DNA from: Opitutia bacterium
Lineage (GTDB): Bacteria; Verrucomicrobiota; Verrucomicrobiia; Opitutales; UBA953
DNA: 64,000 nt
Direction of reading: 5' to 3'
Assembly (NCBI GenBank): GCA_003569165.1
Contig: BGOI01000006.1
Coordinates: 1 to 64,000 of the forward strand
Under the pieces are notes generated by a model. That model saw only the letters and a list, made by a program, of their open reading frames with translations. It did no database searches and was not told where the DNA came from. Within the stretch, counting starts at the first letter, position 1. Every line of letters starts with the position of its first letter. Shown here piece by piece: positions 1 through 10,277 of this stretch. The translations under genes and the position numbers were made by a program.

Positions 1-1732
1 CCGAAAAACACCGAGGACACCTTCCTCGATTCTCCGCCTGGACGAGCATCAATGAACTTGCCCGCCCTTGGCTTGAAGACGTCGCCGCTCAACCTTCGAA
101 GGTCGAAGGTCAGGAAAGCCGCGCTCGACGCCATCGTGAAGGCGATCGACCCGGGCATCGCCACGCCCTACGTGCAGCGTCTCTTCGTGGGTCGCAAGAT
201 CGACGCCGCCGGCACCGGTCCGTGGGTCGAGCTCATTGGTAAGGGCCGGTACGGCCGACGAAGCCACCCTACTCTATCAGGCACTCATCAACGACGCCTC
301 GCTCCAGCCTGCGACGCGCCAACGCGTTGCGCGTGCGCTCGCTGAAGCCGGTACCCGCAATGTCCGCCCGAAAGGCGATCTCTCCGGTCTGGGTGCTCTC
401 CTCGGCTATGAGACCCAGGCGCAGTTGCTCATCGAATGCGTCCGCCTCGCGGGTCAGTGGAAGTTGGTCCAGTTCGTCCCGAAGATCGGCGACTTCGCCG
501 GTCGCGAGAAAGAGGTCGCGCTCCGCCAAGTTGCGATTGGGGCGCTCCGTGCCATCGGCCAGCAGCCGTCGCTCAACGCGCTCCGTAGCCTCACCGCTGA
601 AGCGCGCCCGTCGGCCGTCCGTCGTGACGCCCTCCCTGCCCTCGCCGTCCACGCTCCGGGCGAAGCTTTCAAGGCCATCCCCTCGGTGTTCGCCCAAATC
701 AAGACGAAGCAAGAAGCCGCGGCCGTCTGGACTAATCTCTTCCAGGTCGGTGGCTTCTCTCAGCGACTCGCCAAGGAATTCCCTAAGGGCCTGAGCGCCG
801 AACACCTGGCCGCCGCCCTGCAATCCGCTCGCTCGCTCGGCCGCGGCGGCGTCGCGCTGGTCAAGACCATCGAACCTCTCACCGGACTCACGGCCGGACC
901 GCGCGACTACTCCGCGGAGATCGCAGGTATGATCGATACGATCAAGAAGGGTGCTGATCCCGCGGATGGCGAAATCCAATATCGCAAGAACGGCTGCGCG
1001 ATCTGCCACGCCATCGGCGGTGCCGGTGGCAAGCTCGGTCCTGATCTGAGCAGCATCGGCGCCAGCGCCCCGCTCGACTACATCATCGAAAGCGTCCTCA
1101 ATCCGGCCGCAAAGGTGAAGGAAGGCTACCATGGCTTCTCCTTCAAGATGAAGGACGGCAGCCAGATGGTCGGCATCCCGGCGCGCGAGAACGCGACCGA
1201 ACTCTTCATCCGTCCTGGCCCCGGCGTCGAACTGGCCATCCTCAAGGCCAACATCGTGAGCCGCGATAACATCGGCAGCATCATGCCCGCTGGCCTCGCC
1301 GACGGCATCACGGGCGTATCGCGTCGCAACTTCTATGCCTTCCTCGGAGAGATCGGTAAACCGGGCCCGTTCGACGCCAGCAAGGGCAACGTTGCCCGCC
1401 TCTGGGTCTTCGACGACCAGCCGCCCGGCGCCCTCGCCAAGTCCGCCGTCGCCACGCCGGTCTATACGCTCGTCAACGGACAGCTGACCAAGGAATTCAA
1501 CCCTGGCCGTCTCTACGCCACGGCGCGCTTTACGGCCGCCGCCGCGACGACCAAGCCCCTCCTGCTCACCGGCGTGAAGGCCGCGTGGCTCGACGGCAAG
1601 GCCCTCGACCTGAAGGCCGGAGTCTCGGCCGCCTCGATTCCTGCCGGCAACCACTCGCTGACGGTCGAAGTCGATGGCAACGCCCCTTACTTCAAGGCGC
1701 AGTGCGACGACGCCAGCTTCTTGGGCGACTAA
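1..1732 (+). CDS. PVC-type CxxCH heme-binding protein, 3' part, with frameshifts
   Basis: The C-terminal part of a large exported heme protein whose 5' end lies before the window. HEAT-like helical repeats are followed by a c-type heme site CAICH (bases 995-1009) and a GPDLSSIG block typical of the PVC heme-binding family. About 130 further residues of unknown role follow the heme domain. The family is usually a membrane-associated dehydrogenase or electron-transfer protein of the periplasm. The reading frame is broken three times near the window start. A base seems missing near 30 (LDFSAWTSINELA resumes in another frame), one extra near 111, and one extra G near 243-246. Conserved protein continues across each break, so sequence error is likelier than decay. 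Downstream of 246 the frame is clean to the stop, which overlaps the next ATG. Confidence 0.8.
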
Positions 1733-2433
1733 TGTCCAGGAGCGCGCTCATCCTGTTAGCGATTCTTTCGGCGGGTTGCCGTGATGCCTCCCCGGCGGCC
1801 CCGGTCGCAGATGCGGAGACGTTACGCCAACGCGCGACGGCTAGCCGCAGCGCAGGTCGGGCGGAGGAGGCCGCTCAACTCCTCGCGCAGGCAATCACAC
1901 TTCAGCAGACAAAGACTCGCGATGAACGCGCCGCCTCCGCCGATCTCCGACGCGAACTCGCCGCCTTACGAATGTCCGCCGACGACTTAGCGGGAGCAGA
2001 AAAGCACTACAGGGAGGCGCTCGCCTTGCTCGAGACCGCCCCCCGCGGCTCCGAAGCTGCGATCATCAACCTACGCACCCAACTTGCGGGACTCTGCTAT
2101 CGCCAAGCCCGCCTCGACGAGGCCGCTGATTTCTACCGTTCCGTGCTGACGCTCGAAGTCGCCACCCTCGGCGAAGGCCACCCCGACCCACTTGGGACGA
2201 TGAGCATCCTGGGCGGACTCGAACTCAAACGCGACAAACTGACCGAAGCCGAAGCCCTTTTCCGCCGCCAACTCACCGGGGTCCAGAAACTCCACGGAGC
2301 CGAGAAGCGTGAAACCACCTCGGTCTTGGACAACCTGGCCGACGTCTTGGAGAAGGCTGGCCAGCCGGCCGAGGCCACCCGCCTGCGGGAAGAGGCCAAG
2401 CGGATCCGCCATAAGCTCTGCGACGAGTGCTAA
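1732..2433 (+). CDS. TPR-repeat lipoprotein
   Basis: A 233-residue protein with a lipoprotein signal (hydrophobic stretch, then LSAGC, lipidated Cys16). Tetratricopeptide-like helical pairs follow, of the kinesin-light-chain style: DLAGAEKHYREALALLE, then RLDEAADFYRSVLTLE, then KLTEAEALFRRQL. TPR lipoproteins of this kind normally act as scaffolds in envelope complexes; no specific partner is visible. The ATG at 1732 shares its A with the stop codon of the upstream heme protein, so the two are probably co-translated, and this lipoprotein may serve that protein. The start is chosen because it begins the signal peptide exactly; a longer upstream reading in the same frame is the shadow of the heme gene. 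Confidence 0.75.
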   Translation: MSRSALILLAILSAGCRDASPAAPVADAETLRQRATASRSAGRAEEAAQLLAQAITLQQTKTRDERAASADLRRELAALRMSADDLAGAEKHYREALALLETAPRGSEAAIINLRTQLAGLCYRQARLDEAADFYRSVLTLEVATLGEGHPDPLGTMSILGGLELKRDKLTEAEALFRRQLTGVQKLHGAEKRETTSVLDNLADVLEKAGQPAEATRLREEAKRIRHKLCDEC

Positions 2434-2552
2434 AGGGGCCCACCCCCTTGCGCGCGCCAACCCCCTAGGCATACCACGGAAGAACTCACTATCGTCGATT
2501 GGGAATTATTTACGTTTGCCCCGCCCCACTTGACAGACACCCCTTGACAGCC

Positions 2553-4418
2553 GTGGCCCGTATTTCCCGCAAATCCATCGACGAGCTCCGCCAACGGGCC
2601 GATATCGTCGCGCTCGCTGGGGACTACACCCAGATGAAGCAGCGCGGACGCGATTGGTGGGGCCTCAGTCCTTTCAAGTCCGAGAAAAGCCCCTCGTTCA
2701 AAGTCAACCCCGAGACCGGGCTCTGGTATTGCTTCTCCACCCAGCAAGGCGGCGACGCCTTCAAACTGGTCATGACCCGCGAAGGCCTCGACTTCCCGGA
2801 ATCCATCGAACGCGTCGCCACCCGCTTCGGCTTCAAACTCGACTACGAGACCGGCGGCGACGGCAAGAACGAGAAATCCTTCCGCGGTCAGCTCCTCGAG
2901 ATCCACGAACTCGTCACCGACTACTGGCGCCGCTGCTTCCTCGAGGACCCCGTGCACGGCGAATGGATCCGCGACTACTGGACGCAGAAGCGTAAGTTCT
3001 CCCTCGAGGTCGCGGATGACTTCGGCATCGGCTTCGCCCCCGTCGACGACTCCAAGCTCATCCCCGGACTGCTCGCCAAGGGCTACGGCAAAGATGCTCT
3101 GGCGCAGACCGGCCTATTCTTCGGCGTCGACCGCGTGCCTGACCCGCTCCGCTGGCGCTGCCGTTTCCGTGGCCGCCTCGTCATCCCGATCCGCGACATC
3201 CAGGGGCGAGTCATCGCGTTCACCGCGCGCACGCTCGACATCACCCCGCAGGACGACCCCTCACGCGAAGCGAAATACGTCAATTCGCCCGAGACCGAAC
3301 TGTTCAAGAAATCCCGGACGGTCTTCAACATCGACCGGGCGCGCATGACGCGCAAGGACGCCGATCCGTTCGTGCTCGTCGAAGGCCAGCTCGACGCCAT
3401 CCGCTGCCACTCGGCTGGCATTCCGGGCGCGATTGCCGCCCAAGGCACCGCCGTCACGGAGGAGCACATGCAGCAGCTCCGCCGCTTCACGCAGCGCCTC
3501 ATCGTCTTCCTCGATTCCGACGCCGCCGGCCAGAAGGCCGCCCTGCGCCTCCTGCCCATCGGCCTCCGCGAGGGCCTCGATATCCGCTTCCTCTCCCTCC
3601 CTGGCGGCAAAGACCCTGATGAGTATTTTTCGACGCATGACGCCGCTGGCTGGGCCGGGCTCGTCGCGGGCGCCCGGAGCGCGATGCAGTTCTGCGTCCA
3701 GTCCCTCGTCCCCGAAGGCTCAGTCAACCTGCCGCTCACCAGCCGCCTCAGCCTGCTGGAAACCATCTTCCCCATTGTCGAACAGGCTGGCGCCGAGGAA
3801 ATCGTCCGCGAGGCCCTCAACGAGGCTGCCCGCCATGCCGGCATTGGCATCCGCGAGATGCATATGGCCTACGAGCGCCACCGGGCCCAATCCCAGGCCC
3901 AACGCCCCGCCGCCCAGCTCAGTGGACCCAATGACCCACCCCCCACCCCGGTTGTCAAGGGGGGGGGCTTGACAACGTCGGAGGAGGATTTGATACTTTT
4001 TCTTCTGCGGCATGATTCCTACTTCGTCCCCATCGCCCAGTCGCTGCCGCTCGAGTGGATCGACCAGTCCGGCCGGAGTGGCCAACTCCTGATGGCCCTG
4101 CTCAACGAAGCCGCCCATGGCCATTTCGCCGGCCTGCGCGAAGCGATCAGCACCCTGGACGACGAACTGCGCACCGAAGCCGCCCGACTCTCCGCTGAGA
4201 CCTACGCCGGCCGCGACGACGAGAAGGACATCCTGCCTCGCGCCAACACGATTCTGAAGTCCTTCCACGGCCGCCATGTCCAGACCCTGATGCGCAGCCT
4301 CGACTCCCGCATCGCCTCCACTTCCCGCGACGACGTCGCCACGCTCAACCAGCTCCAGTCGGAAAAGATCGCCCTGCGCAAATCGCACGCGACGCCTCCC
4401 TCGCTCACCACCGCCTAA
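2553..4418 (+). CDS. dnaG: DNA primase DnaG with degenerate zinc-binding site
   Basis: Primase makes RNA primers for lagging-strand synthesis and works with the replicative helicase. This 621-residue protein has the usual order: N-terminal zinc-domain fold (about residues 30-90), catalytic core with TOPRIM motifs EGQLD (near 273) and DSDAAG (near 316), then a helicase-binding C-terminus. The zinc site is abnormal. Where the family has C-x2-H and C-x2-C, this protein has S39/K42 and C60/T63, so three of four ligands are gone, while the surrounding [10 protein letters not shown] and QQGGDAF blocks are conserved. The GTG at 2553 is preferred over an upstream TTG (2499) because [19 protein letters not shown] matches normal DnaG N-termini. 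A poly-G hairpin interrupts the linker at 3951-3976. rpoD follows after 10 bases, as in the classical macromolecular synthesis operon. Confidence 0.95.
   Translation: MARISRKSIDELRQRADIVALAGDYTQMKQRGRDWWGLSPFKSEKSPSFKVNPETGLWYCFSTQQGGDAFKLVMTREGLDFPESIERVATRFGFKLDYETGGDGKNEKSFRGQLLEIHELVTDYWRRCFLEDPVHGEWIRDYWTQKRKFSLEVADDFGIGFAPVDDSKLIPGLLAKGYGKDALAQTGLFFGVDRVPDPLRWRCRFRGRLVIPIRDIQGRVIAFTARTLDITPQDDPSREAKYVNSPETELFKKSRTVFNIDRARMTRKDADPFVLVEGQLDAIRCHSAGIPGAIAAQGTAVTEEHMQQLRRFTQRLIVFLDSDAAGQKAALRLLPIGLREGLDIRFLSLPGGKDPDEYFSTHDAAGWAGLVAGARSAMQFCVQSLVPEGSVNLPLTSRLSLLETIFPIVEQAGAEEIVREALNEAARHAGIGIREMHMAYERHRAQSQAQRPAAQLSGPNDPPPTPVVKGGGLTTSEEDLILFLLRHDSYFVPIAQSLPLEWIDQSGRSGQLLMALLNEAAHGHFAGLREAISTLDDELRTEAARLSAETYAGRDDEKDILPRANTILKSFHGRHVQTLMRSLDSRIASTSRDDVATLNQLQSEKIALRKSHATPPSLTTA
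3951..3976. repeat. Perfect inverted repeat with poly-G loop inside dnaG
   Basis: GTTGTCAAG (3951-3959) and CTTGACAAC (3968-3976) are perfect reverse complements around eight G residues; the G run totals nine. A C-rich tract (about 3937-3949) precedes it. It encodes the flexible [14 protein letters not shown] linker before the C-terminal domain, so the reading frame depends on the length of the G run. Confidence 0.85.
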
Positions 4419-4428
4419 ATTTCCCAAG

Positions 4429-6509
<2,081 letters not shown>

Positions 6510-6513
<4 letters not shown>

Positions 6514-6890
6514 ACCGCTTCCGCCCAGTCTGTCTGCTGCTCGCGCTGCTGACAGGCTGTGCCGGGACCAAGCCGAAGCCAGCCGAAGAGCCGAACCCGT
6601 TCGCCCTCCCGGCGGGTGCTCCGCGTAATATTCGAATAGGCTTCGTCCAAGGCTACCCGCTGACCAGCCTCTCGGTACCGGTGCACCTCCTGCCCGGGAC
6701 CCTGGTGGAGGACAAAATGATCGTCATCTCCCGCGACCCGCGCCTCAACCCCACGGCGGTCCTCGAGATCACCGGAGTGCGCGGTCGCATCGCCGTCGCC
6801 CGCATCGTCCGCGGACAGCCTCAGCCCCGGGACGAAGTCGTCCTGCCGTCGACGGACCTCAGCGAGCGTTCGCAGGAGCTACCGCCCTGA
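6510..6890 (+). CDS. Small lipoprotein of unknown function
   Basis: A 126-residue protein with a clear lipoprotein signal (LLLALLTGC, lipidated Cys17). A Pro/Lys-rich linker and a compact domain follow, with alternating hydrophobic residues that look beta-rich ([40 protein letters not shown]). I do not recognise the family. The phrasing around [10 protein letters not shown] resembles small OB- or barrel-like envelope domains, which is only an impression. The GTG start overlaps the rpoD stop by four bases (GTGA), so translation is probably coupled to rpoD. Confidence 0.7.
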
Positions 6891-6938
6891 GTTCCGACTC
6901 TTGACCTCGGCGGGACGGATGCCCACGGTGCACCTTCC

Positions 6939-8048
6939 ATGGCAAAGACTCAGGCAGGCATCGTCGGACTTCCCAATGTGGGCAAGTCGACCCTCTTCAA
7001 CGCCCTTACGCGCTCGCGCAAGGCCGAGGCGGCCAACTACCCTTTCTGCACGATCGAGCCCAACGTCGGCGTCGTCCTAGTCCCTGATGACCGCATGCTG
7101 AAACTACAGGTCATCGCCGGCACCAAGGTCGTCATCCCGGCCACCATCGACATCGTCGATATCGCGGGCCTCGTCGCCGGCGCCTCCAAGGGCGAAGGCA
7201 AAGGTAACGACTTCCTGTCCAACATCCGCGAGTGCGACGCGATTATCCACGTGGTGCGCTGCTTCGATAACGACGACATCGTCCACAGCATGGGCAAGGT
7301 CGACCCCATCCGGGACATCGAGGTCATCGAAACCGAGCTCATCCTCGCCGATATCCAGTCCGCCGAACAACAGCTCGACCGTAACCAGAAGAAGGTCCGG
7401 AGCCAGGACAAGGACGCTATCGCCAACGTCGAACTGCTCGCCCGTCTGGTGAAGCACCTCAACGAGAACCAGCCGGCCTCCGCCCTTGACGTCTCCGACG
7501 ACGAACGCTCCCGCCTGAAGACCTACAACCTGCTCTCTTCGAAGAAGGTCCTCTTCGCGTGCAATGTCGCCGAGGCTGATCTCGCCGACCCTTCCAAGAA
7601 TCCACACGTCGCCAATGTCGCCGCGCTCATCGGCAAACGCCATGGCTGCGAGCATGTCGTGATCTGCGCCCAGGTCGAAGCCGAGCTCTGCGACCTCTCG
7701 CCCGCCGAAGCCACGGAGTTCCTACAGTCCCTCGGCGTCACCGACTCCGGCGTCTCCTCGCTCATCCGCGGAGCCTATCACCTCCTCGGCCTGGCCACTT
7801 ACTTCACCGCCGGCGAAAAAGAAGTCCGCGCGTGGACCTTCCGCAGCGGCATGACCGCCCCCCAGTGTGCCGCGGTCATCCATACCGACTTCGAGAAGGG
7901 CTTCGTGAAGGCCGAAATCGTCTCCTACGAGGACCTGGTAAAGAATGGCTCAGTCGCCGCCGCCCGTGACGCCGGCCGCTACCGCCTCGAAGGCAAGTCG
8001 TACCTCTTCAAGGACGGCGACGTGGCCCTTTTCCGCTTCACGGACTAA
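6939..8048 (+). CDS. ychF: Ribosome-binding ATPase YchF
   Basis: A universally conserved Obg-family P-loop protein of 369 residues that binds the ribosome and, unlike its relatives, prefers ATP. G1 is GLPNVGKST near the N-terminus, the PFCTIEPNVGVV block is the family signature, and DIAGLVAGASKGEGKGN is the G3 region. A coiled-coil insertion follows near residues 130-165, and the C-terminal TGS-like domain is present (RAWTFRSGMTAPQCAAVIHTDFEKGF). Length is normal. A strong terminator begins 37 bases downstream, so this gene closes the operon. Confidence 0.97.
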   Translation: MAKTQAGIVGLPNVGKSTLFNALTRSRKAEAANYPFCTIEPNVGVVLVPDDRMLKLQVIAGTKVVIPATIDIVDIAGLVAGASKGEGKGNDFLSNIRECDAIIHVVRCFDNDDIVHSMGKVDPIRDIEVIETELILADIQSAEQQLDRNQKKVRSQDKDAIANVELLARLVKHLNENQPASALDVSDDERSRLKTYNLLSSKKVLFACNVAEADLADPSKNPHVANVAALIGKRHGCEHVVICAQVEAELCDLSPAEATEFLQSLGVTDSGVSSLIRGAYHLLGLATYFTAGEKEVRAWTFRSGMTAPQCAAVIHTDFEKGFVKAEIVSYEDLVKNGSVAAARDAGRYRLEGKSYLFKDGDVALFRFTD

Positions 8049-8085
8049 GGATCGGACCGTAGGCCGAACACCCTACCCCCCTCGA

Positions 8086-8114
8086 AAAGGACGCTAAAAG
8101 CGTCCTTTCTTTTT
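8086..8114 (+). terminator. Rho-independent terminator after ychF
   Basis: AAAGGACGC (8086-8094) and GCGTCCTTT (8100-8108) form a perfect 9-bp stem with loop TAAAA, followed by CTTTTT. It separates the dnaG-ychF group from the sulfatase. Confidence 0.9.
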
Positions 8115-8166
8115 GCTTTGGCCGATTACCCCGCAACCATTGGCCAAGGACCTTGTCCCACCCCCC

Positions 8167-9723
8167 ATGCCCCGCCGCCTACTCGCCCTGATCACCGTCT
8201 TGATGGCAGCCCTCGCCACCGCCGCGGACTCCCGCCCGAACATCGTCTTTGTGATCGGCGAAGATATGGGGCCCGACACTGGCGCTTACGGTTGCAAGGA
8301 CGCCATCACCCCGAACATGGACCGCCTCGCCAAGGAGGGCGCCCTGTTCACCCGCGCCTTCACCCACACCGGCGTCTGCGCCCCTTCACGCAGTGGCATG
8401 ATCACCGGCCAGTATCCGCTCAAGTATGGCGCGCAGAACATGCGCTCCAAAGTCGTGAACCCGCCTCACCCTTTCACCGAAAAACTCCAGTCCGCGGGCT
8501 ATCATGTGATGTGGCCTGGCAAGACCGACTTCCAAGGCGTGCCGGAAAAGAACCTCGCGAACGACCGCAAGAACTGGGTCAACCCGGCCAACCGCCCAGC
8601 CGGCCCGCTGACCGCCAAGCCAAAGGAACCGTTCTTCGCCTATTTCAACGACTCCGTAAGTCATGAGAGCCAGGTGCGCGCGTCGGACGAGGAACACGCC
8701 AAGAATACGGCTGCGCTCAAGCCTTCCGATCGTCGCGATCCGGCCAAGGTCGAACTCCCGCCCTTTTATCCTGACACCCCGGCCGTCCGTCGCGAAGTCG
8801 CCCACTACCATGAGCTCGTCACCGCCGTCGACTACTCCCTGGGCCGCGCGCTCGATTGGCTCAAGGCCCACGACCTCGAGAAAAATACCATTGTCATCTT
8901 CACCGGTGACCACGGTCGCGGTATGCCGCGCTTCAAGCGCTCCCCGAAGGATACTGGCACCCGCGTACCTCTCATCGTCCGCTGGCCCGGCCAGATTGCT
9001 CCGGGCACCATCCGCGAAGACTTCGCCAGCTGGATCGACTTCGCCCCGACGGCCCTGACCCTAGCTGGCGTGCCCGTGCCCGCGGAGTTCGACGGCCATT
9101 GCTTCCTGCCCACGGCCGCCAACCCGCCGAAATACGCCTACTCCTTCCGTGACTTCATGGATGAGAGCTTTGACAAGGTCCGTTCCGTCCGCGACGCCCG
9201 CTTTCGCTACGTCCGTAACCTCGCCCCCGGCGTCGACGAAGCTGGCGAGGTCGCCTACCAAGAAATCGGCCAGACGATGCACGAGCTCCGCCGCGTTCAG
9301 GCTGAGGGTAAGCTGACCCCAGTCCAAGCCCTCTACTTTAATCCCAACCGCGCCCAGGAAGAACTCTACGACACCCAGAGCGACCCTTGGGAAGTGAAGA
9401 ATATCGCCGGCGACCCAGCCAACGCCGCCAAGCTCGCTGAGCTGCGCGCCGAATGCGACGCCTGGCTCGCCCGTTGCGGCCCCCTCGCCGACCTGGACCC
9501 TGACGAACTCGTGAAGCGCGGAATCATCCTGCCCCGCGACGAGAAATACGAAGTGCGCCTCAAGACTGGCCAGCACGAGAGCAATAATCCCGCGAAGAAG
9601 AAAACTCCGGGAAGCCACCACCAAATAATTCCTTACCACCATGCGTCCCCCTCCTCCTGCTGTCCGCTTCGCTGCTCGTCTTCGGCTGCAAACCTGCCCC
9701 GCAGGTCGCCCGCTATGAAGTGA
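8167..9723 (+). CDS. Secreted sulfatase (Cys-type, formylglycine dependent)
   Basis: An arylsulfatase-family hydrolase that removes sulfate esters, most likely from polysaccharides. The start at 8167 gives a normal signal peptide (MPRRLLALITVLMAALATAA). Next comes the metal-site block NIVFVIGEDMG and the sulfatase signature CAPSRSG, whose Cys needs conversion to formylglycine by a separate enzyme. GDHGRG later supplies further metal-site residues, and LYDTQSDPWEVKNIA is the usual C-terminal block. The true C-terminus is uncertain. The frame runs on to 9723 through a basic, low-complexity end that overlaps the signal sequence of the next lipoprotein. A natural stop in another frame lies near 9626, so an indel near 9590-9620 is possible. 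No transporter or lyase lies beside it. Confidence 0.88.
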   Translation: MPRRLLALITVLMAALATAADSRPNIVFVIGEDMGPDTGAYGCKDAITPNMDRLAKEGALFTRAFTHTGVCAPSRSGMITGQYPLKYGAQNMRSKVVNPPHPFTEKLQSAGYHVMWPGKTDFQGVPEKNLANDRKNWVNPANRPAGPLTAKPKEPFFAYFNDSVSHESQVRASDEEHAKNTAALKPSDRRDPAKVELPPFYPDTPAVRREVAHYHELVTAVDYSLGRALDWLKAHDLEKNTIVIFTGDHGRGMPRFKRSPKDTGTRVPLIVRWPGQIAPGTIREDFASWIDFAPTALTLAGVPVPAEFDGHCFLPTAANPPKYAYSFRDFMDESFDKVRSVRDARFRYVRNLAPGVDEAGEVAYQEIGQTMHELRRVQAEGKLTPVQALYFNPNRAQEELYDTQSDPWEVKNIAGDPANAAKLAELRAECDAWLARCGPLADLDPDELVKRGIILPRDEKYEVRLKTGQHESNNPAKKKTPGSHHQIIPYHHASPSSCCPLRCSSSAANLPRRSPAMK

Positions 9724-10277
9724 AGTCCGACTCCGCTCCGGCCACCGCCGCGCCCGCGACTGCGCCCGCCGCGCCGGTCGCCGCCCAGCCGGCCCCCTCT
9801 CCGGCCGTGGCCGCCCCGATGGTCGCCCCCGCCTCGATGAAGGCCGAAGCTGCCGGCTTCGATGTGCCCAAGTGGGCGAAGCTACCCGCCGGCTGGTCCG
9901 TCGGTCCAGAAAACTCGATGCGCAAGGCCACCTGGATCGTCTTAGGCCCGAATGACAGCAAGGCCGAGATCGCCGTGACGGTCTTCCCGGGCAGCGTCGG
10001 CGGGCTTACCGCCAACGTGAATCGCTGGCGCGGCCAGATCGGCCTTCCTTCAGCCAGCCCCGATGAAATCTCCGGCTCTGCCAAGACGGTGAAAGTCGGC
10101 GGCCTCGATAGCCAGCGCTTCGTGATGACCTCCACCGACGGCAAGAAATCTGTCGACGCCGTGATGACTTCCAAGGATGGCGCCACCTGGTTCTTCAAGA
10201 TGAACGGCGAGACCGCCGCCGTCGAAGCTAACGCCACCGCCTTCATCGCCTTCCTCGCCGCCTCCCAACTCCCGTGA
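9641..10277 (+). CDS. Lipoprotein of unknown function upstream of ccsBA (probable 1-base frameshift)
   Basis: About 211 residues. From the ATG at 9641, removing one C from the five-C run at 9647-9651 gives MRPLLLLSASLLVFGC, an ideal lipoprotein signal (Cys16). It is in frame with the remaining protein: an Ala/Pro-rich linker and a C-terminal domain beginning GFDVPKWAKLPAGWSVGPENS and containing FPGSVGGLTANVNRWRGQIG. As sequenced, only the part from about 9720 is open in that frame without the signal. I do not recognise the domain by name. Its four-base overlap with ccsBA (GTGA at 10274) suggests a role linked to cytochrome c maturation or respiration. Confidence 0.7.

Noticed and set aside
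2531-2551. Two TTGACAG boxes before dnaG as a -35 element.
   Set aside because: They lie only about 5-22 bases before the GTG start, too close for a promoter with a -10 and leader.
2499-2552. Upstream TTG extension of dnaG.
   Set aside because: The extra residues ([18 protein letters not shown]) do not look like a primase N-terminus, and the GTG at 2553 starts exactly where the family does.
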